Source: Chloroflexota bacterium (GTDB lineage Bacteria > Chloroflexota > Anaerolineae > UBA7937). Taken from it: a stretch of 9,518 bases of DNA. A model generated the notes under the pieces. It made no database searches, was not told where the DNA came from, and worked only from the letters and a program-made list of their open reading frames with translations. The stretch lies in NCBI GenBank assembly GCA_003453555.1, contig DMLA01000096.1, positions 1 through 9,518 on the forward strand, written 5' to 3'. Positions 7,257 to 9,518 of the stretch are shown in pieces; the stretch's first letter is position 1, and each line of letters opens with the position of its first letter. The translations under genes were made by a program, and so were the position numbers.

Positions 7257-8054
7257 TCAAACCCGCTCTCTCAGTTCCTGGGCCGAGACCTCTACGGTTA
7301 CCTCGCTCCTCAGTTCTACCTCTACCGTCTCCTTCAAGATGTTTATGCTCTTCACCCTCCCTACGCCGTAGGGGGTCTCCACTATAGTGCCCACTTTGGG
7401 GAACTTCTCCTTCAGGGAGCGGTAGGTCTCGCTCTCATAGGCTAGGCAGCAAAGTAACCGTCCACAGACCCCGGAAATCTCCCCTGGGCTCAAGGAGACA
7501 CCCTGTAGTCTAGCCATCCTTATGGAGACGGGCGAGAATTCGCAGAGATGGGTGGCACAGCAGAGGACCCGACCACACCGCCCCAAACCCCCCAGAAGCT
7601 TAGCCTCGTCTCGCACCCCTACCTGGTGAAGCTCTACCCTGGTTTTGAGGGTTCGGGCCAGATCTCTTATCAACTCTCGGAAGTCGACCCGTTTCTCGGC
7701 GGTGAAATAGACCACCAGCCGGCTGCCGTCGAAGTTGTATTCCGCCTTGGTGAGCTTCATCTCCAGGCCATGTTCGGCCACCTTCTCCCTGCATCTCTCC
7801 AGAGCCTCTCGCTCCTGTAACCGGTGCCTTTCCCTCTCCGAGAGGTCGAAAGGGGTGGCTCGGCGCTCTATCGGTTTGAGATGCTCGGAAGGCTCGCTCA
7901 CCTCTTGCGGAGGGGCAACCACTCTCCCCAGCGCTCGCCCCCGCGCCGTATCCACTACCACATATTCGTCGACCCTCAAATCCTCGAACCCGGTGGCATC
8001 AAAATGGTATATCTTCCCTGCTCGCTTGAAACGAACCCCCACTACCTTAGGCAT
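7257..8054 (-). CDS. ricT: PSP1-domain Fe-S protein RicT (YaaT family)
   Basis: RicT (YaaT) of Bacillus forms the Y-complex with RicA and RicF, binds a 4Fe-4S cluster, and tunes RNase Y-dependent mRNA processing as well as competence, biofilm and sporulation phosphorelay. This protein has the PSP1 core with two conserved cysteine clusters: GRCGRVLCC (C160, C165, C166) and SGVCGRLLCC (C197, C202, C203). C171 and C88 are extra cysteines. The segment CEFSPVSIRMAR (171-182) is a family hallmark. The N-terminal part starts with VVGVRFKRAGKIYHFD, and the end is the small beta-rich VETPYGVGRVKSINIL module (225-240). Length is 265, close to the Bacillus protein. GAGGGG (8063-8068, minus strand) is eight bases before the ATG. 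It follows holB by 16 bp, the same order as in Bacillus, so the two form an operon. No ricA or ricF is seen here; the partner in this organism is unknown. Confidence 0.95.
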   Translation of the reverse strand: MPKVVGVRFKRAGKIYHFDATGFEDLRVDEYVVVDTARGRALGRVVAPPQEVSEPSEHLKPIERRATPFDLSERERHRLQEREALERCREKVAEHGLEMKLTKAEYNFDGSRLVVYFTAEKRVDFRELIRDLARTLKTRVELHQVGVRDEAKLLGGLGRCGRVLCCATHLCEFSPVSIRMARLQGVSLSPGEISGVCGRLLCCLAYESETYRSLKEKFPKVGTIVETPYGVGRVKSINILKETVEVELRSEVTVEVSAQELRERV

Positions 8055-8070
8055 GAATCTTTCCCCTCAC

Positions 8071-9075
8071 TTATCGCTTGCTCGGTAGGTCCAACATCAA
8101 GACCTCTAAGGCCAAACGAAGGTTAAGATTGCTTTCCAATTGTTGCAACGCTTTCCGTATGGAGGAGATGAACTCCTTTATCTCTCCTAACTCATGCTTC
8201 TCTGCCTCTTCGGCCAGGATATCTCGCCGATCGATGTTCTCCGTCTTATCCCAGCACCCCTCTTTGGCTAGGAGGAGGTCTCTCCACCAGCCGAGCCATA
8301 GGGTCAGGATCTCTTTCGCCCTTTCGGGCTGGCTTCCCCAGCGCTGGGCAAAGGAGAGTCTCTCCAGCCGCCTGGCACCCGGGAGGGACAAGAGCTCATC
8401 TAATCGCTCGTTCCGCTCCTTCAAGAGGGCTTCATTTTGGGCGGCCTCTACCGCCCAGCCCATCCTCCCCGCGGAGAGGGCCGCGATGAGATGAGCCCGC
8501 TCTCCCTCAAGGCCCCACCTTCGCTCCAATGCCTGGCCGATGAGGTCTGTGGAGGGGGGTCGCAGGTTGAAAATCTGGCAACGGGAGACTATGGTGGGGA
8601 AGAGAAGGTCGGTATGGAGGGCGGTGAGGAGGAGAACCACATGGGGCGGTGGCTCCTCCAGGGTTTTCAATAAGCAGTTGGCTGCTCCAGGGGTCATATT
8701 CTCCGCTTGGGGGATGATGAAGACCTTCCATCTCCCCTCGAAGGGCATCAGCGCGGCATCGCTTTGGATGGAACGGATGGCGTCGATGCCCAGGGCCGTG
8801 GAGCCCTCGCGCTCTTCGAGGAGCCCTTTCTGATAGGCCAGGTCCACCATCCGCACATCGGGGTGGATGCCTTGGGAGATCTTACGGCAGGAGAGGCACT
8901 CTCCACAAGGCTTATCCTCACCCGTGCAGTTCAGGGCCCGAGCCAGTTTTAAGGCCAGGGTGGTCTTCCCGATGCGAGGGGAGCCGGTGAAGACGTAGGC
9001 ATGGGATATATTCCCCCGCGTGAGGGAGTTTTGAAGGAGAGCAATGGCCCACTGGTGTCCCACAACTTGCCACAT
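8071..9075 (-). CDS. holB: DNA polymerase III subunit delta prime
   Basis: Clamp-loader subunit that helps DnaX and delta load the beta sliding clamp on primed DNA. Numbered from the ATG at 9075: MWQVVGHQWAIALLQNSL, HAYVFTG then a P-loop GSPRIGKTT (31-39), a zinc module of C50, C57, C60 and C63, AANCLLKTLEEPPPHVVLLL (131-150), and the clamp-loader SRC motif (164-166). The Walker B position reads FIIPQAENM, so the usual acidic pair is lost. The remainder is helical and ends near EVLMLDLPSKR. The start is chosen at 9075 (334 residues). GAGGG at 9083-9087 is seven bases upstream, homologues usually begin at this MW-x-V-x-G motif, and an in-frame ATG at 9093 lies inside the predicted -10 box. It is followed by ricT after 16 bp. 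Confidence 0.94.
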   Translation of the reverse strand: MWQVVGHQWAIALLQNSLTRGNISHAYVFTGSPRIGKTTLALKLARALNCTGEDKPCGECLSCRKISQGIHPDVRMVDLAYQKGLLEEREGSTALGIDAIRSIQSDAALMPFEGRWKVFIIPQAENMTPGAANCLLKTLEEPPPHVVLLLTALHTDLLFPTIVSRCQIFNLRPPSTDLIGQALERRWGLEGERAHLIAALSAGRMGWAVEAAQNEALLKERNERLDELLSLPGARRLERLSFAQRWGSQPERAKEILTLWLGWWRDLLLAKEGCWDKTENIDRRDILAEEAEKHELGEIKEFISSIRKALQQLESNLNLRLALEVLMLDLPSKR

Positions 9076-9091
9076 TTCGCAACCCTCATAC

Positions 9092-9121
9092 ATTCTACCA
9101 CATCATCCTTTGGGACTCCAA
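9092..9121 (-). promoter_or_regulatory. Predicted promoter for holB-ricT with extended -10
   Basis: On the minus strand TAGAAT (9097-9092) is preceded by TGG, giving an extended -10 of the same type as the promoter at the left end of the window. TTGGAG (9121-9116) is a weak -35 at 18 bp. Transcription would start near 9086, leaving an untranslated leader of about 11 bases with AGGG before the ATG at 9075. The -35 lies inside the left copy of the direct repeat at 9115-9130. Motif match only. Confidence 0.45.
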
Positions 9122-9130
9122 ACTCGGTAG
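9115..9130 (+). repeat. Direct repeat, left copy
   Basis: ACTCCAAACTCGGTAG, identical to 9497-9512. The match continues for five more bases with one mismatch (T9131 against C9513, then CATC). The left copy overlaps the predicted holB -35. On the minus strand both copies read ATG, Thr or Ala, then Thr-Glu-Phe-Gly-Val, but the reading frames diverge right after the repeat. Confidence 0.85.
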
Positions 9131-9155
9131 TCATCCAGCTAGTCTCGTTTTAGTG

Positions 9156-9179
9156 GCGTCAGATGTTACCATCTGACGC
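9156..9179. repeat. Perfect hairpin, 10-bp stem with 4-base loop
   Basis: GCGTCAGATG (9156-9165) and CATCTGACGC (9170-9179) are exact reverse complements around a TTAC loop. No T-run follows on either strand, so it is not a typical intrinsic terminator. It lies between the direct repeat copies. Confidence 0.85.
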
Positions 9180-9184
9180 TTCCA

Positions 9185-9211
9185 GCCTTGGCCGTCAGCC
9201 TGCCCCAAGGC
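9185..9211. repeat. Inverted repeat, 7-bp stem
   Basis: GCCTTGG (9185-9191) pairs with CCAAGGC (9205-9211) across a 13-base loop. A competing pairing, GCCGTCA (9191-9197) with TGACGGC (9237-9243), uses overlapping bases, so only one can form at a time. Confidence 0.5.
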
Positions 9212-9259
9212 GTACCAGGCCGGGGGAGGAAACTCTTGACGGCACTTAAAAACCGGCTG

Positions 9260-9296
9260 TCCCTTGGGATCCCTGTCCCGCAGGGATCCCGAGGGA
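9260..9296. repeat. Long hairpin, 16 pairs including one wobble, 5-base loop
   Basis: GGGATCCCTG (9266-9275) pairs exactly with CAGGGATCCC (9281-9290) around TCCCG. After a T-G wobble (9265 and 9291) the stem continues with TCCCT (9260-9264) against AGGGA (9292-9296). Each arm contains the self-complementary GGGATCCC. There is no flanking T-run. It is the strongest structure in the region. Confidence 0.85.
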
Positions 9297-9361
9297 TGGG
9301 AAAGCCTCGATTTCCCCTGCAGCACCAGGATTGAAGCCTTCAGGCGGTATGCGGTTGTGCG

Positions 9362-9393
9362 TTCGGCATCCTGAGGATGCCTCAGCATCCGAA
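9362..9393. repeat. Cluster of mutually exclusive hairpins
   Basis: GGCATCC (9365-9371) pairs with GGATGCC (9375-9381) around TGA. The same right arm, as GGATGC (9375-9380), can instead pair with GCATCC (9385-9390) around CTCA. The flanks TTCGG (9362-9366) and CCGAA (9389-9393) can close the whole unit. The three pairings cannot all coexist. Confidence 0.65.
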
Positions 9394-9469
9394 GGAGAGG
9401 TGACAGAGGGGTTAGTATATCGAGGCCGGGATGAGGCTGCTCGTAGTGAGAGTAGATCCGACCTGGATG

Positions 9470-9491
9470 GGGCAGGTATGGAAACCTGCCC
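9470..9491. repeat. REP-like palindrome, 8-bp stem with 6-base loop
   Basis: GGGCAGGT (9470-9477) and ACCTGCCC (9484-9491) are exact reverse complements around ATGGAA, and a G-T pair extends the stem outwards. Short GC-rich palindromes of this shape, often flanked by CTAC, are scattered as repeats in many bacterial genomes. It sits six bases before the right copy of the direct repeat. Confidence 0.7.
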
Positions 9492-9496
9492 TACTT

Positions 9497-9512
9497 ACTC
9501 CAAACTCGGTAG
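9497..9512 (+). repeat. Direct repeat, right copy
   Basis: Identical over 16 bases to 9115-9130, 382 bp away. The window ends six bases later, so it cannot be seen whether this closes an element or begins another unit. Confidence 0.85.
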
Positions 9513-9518
9513 CCATCT

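Larger units (their letters stand above)
9094..9518. other. Intergenic region rich in hairpins and bounded by a direct repeat; no supported gene
   Basis: This 425-bp stretch is the only long gap in the window. I find no convincing protein or tRNA in it. It contains a 16-bp direct repeat (9115-9130 and 9497-9512) and at least five inverted repeats, at 9156-9179, 9185-9211, 9260-9296, 9365-9381 and 9470-9491. The density of perfect stems is far above that of the rest of the window and would fit a small non-autonomous mobile element, clustered REP-like repeats or a structured RNA. An 85-codon minus-strand frame (9131-9388) and a 34-codon one (9412-9516) are open, but both run through hairpins and show no family signature. 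The right end runs off the window, so the full extent is unknown. Confidence 0.6.

Noticed and set aside
7236..7267. AGCGG and CCGCT as a bidirectional terminator between the PHP gene and ricT
   Set aside because: Only five pairs with a 22-base loop and no T-run; too weak.
9156..9179. Hairpin as an intrinsic terminator
   Set aside because: There is no T-run after the stem on either strand.
9131..9388. An 85-codon minus-strand open frame as a small gene
   Set aside because: It runs through three perfect hairpins, has no recognisable motif and no clear ribosome binding site. A decayed gene cannot be excluded, so it is mentioned only under the intergenic region.
9300..9420. tRNA or rRNA fragment
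   Set aside because: No cloverleaf, T-loop GTTCGAAT-like motif or recognisable rRNA segment; the stems here are simple palindromes.
9412..9516. A 34-codon minus-strand frame starting in the right repeat copy, parallel to a frame starting in the left copy
   Set aside because: The shared start of the two frames is just the repeated DNA. The products differ at once after the repeat, and one runs antiparallel into the palindrome.
9115..9518. CRISPR array
   Set aside because: Only two repeat copies, 382 bp apart, with no regular spacers and no cas genes.

Overview
The window looks like a housekeeping stretch of a bacterial chromosome with moderately high GC and a strong purine bias in its coding strands. 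Every gene I recognise is a conserved bacterial core gene. A SpoVS protein, an alpha2-type glycyl-tRNA synthetase, PPDK and a holB-ricT pair together fit a non-model, probably non-sporulating and possibly thermophilic lineage. Chloroflexota is my best guess, by inference only. No phage, plasmid, CRISPR, rRNA or tRNA genes are visible.

Positions 1-7252 form one plus-strand run of seven genes behind a good extended -10 promoter (9-37). In order they are a MazG-like NTP pyrophosphohydrolase (70-378), an uncharacterised two-part lipoprotein (435-1313), recO (1325-2110), glyQS (2111-3409), ppdK (3426-6110), spoVS (6177-6437) and a PHP-family phosphoesterase (6434-7252). Gaps are 56, 11, 0, 16 and 66 bp, then a 4-bp ATGA overlap, so the run reads as one operon or two. 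The functions are mixed: nucleotide-pool cleaning, DNA recombination repair, tRNA charging, PEP/pyruvate metabolism, and a SpoVS-phosphoesterase pair that may act on nucleic acids.

Positions 7257-9075 hold a minus-strand pair, holB (DNA polymerase III delta prime) followed 16 bp later by ricT (PSP1-domain Fe-S protein). This is the gene order known from Bacillus. The last genes of the two strands meet tail to tail with only 4 bp between them and no terminator.

Positions 9094-9518 are noncoding as far as I can tell, but not featureless. They hold a 16-bp exact direct repeat 382 bp apart and at least five hairpins, one with an imperfect stem of 16 pairs and one resembling the short palindromic repeats scattered in many bacterial genomes. 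The repeat copy nearer holB abuts and partly supplies a predicted holB promoter. This is the least explained part of the window. I see no clear new defence or biosynthetic system; the points of interest are this structured repeat region, the spoVS-phosphoesterase overlap, the unknown lipoprotein and some local control elements.
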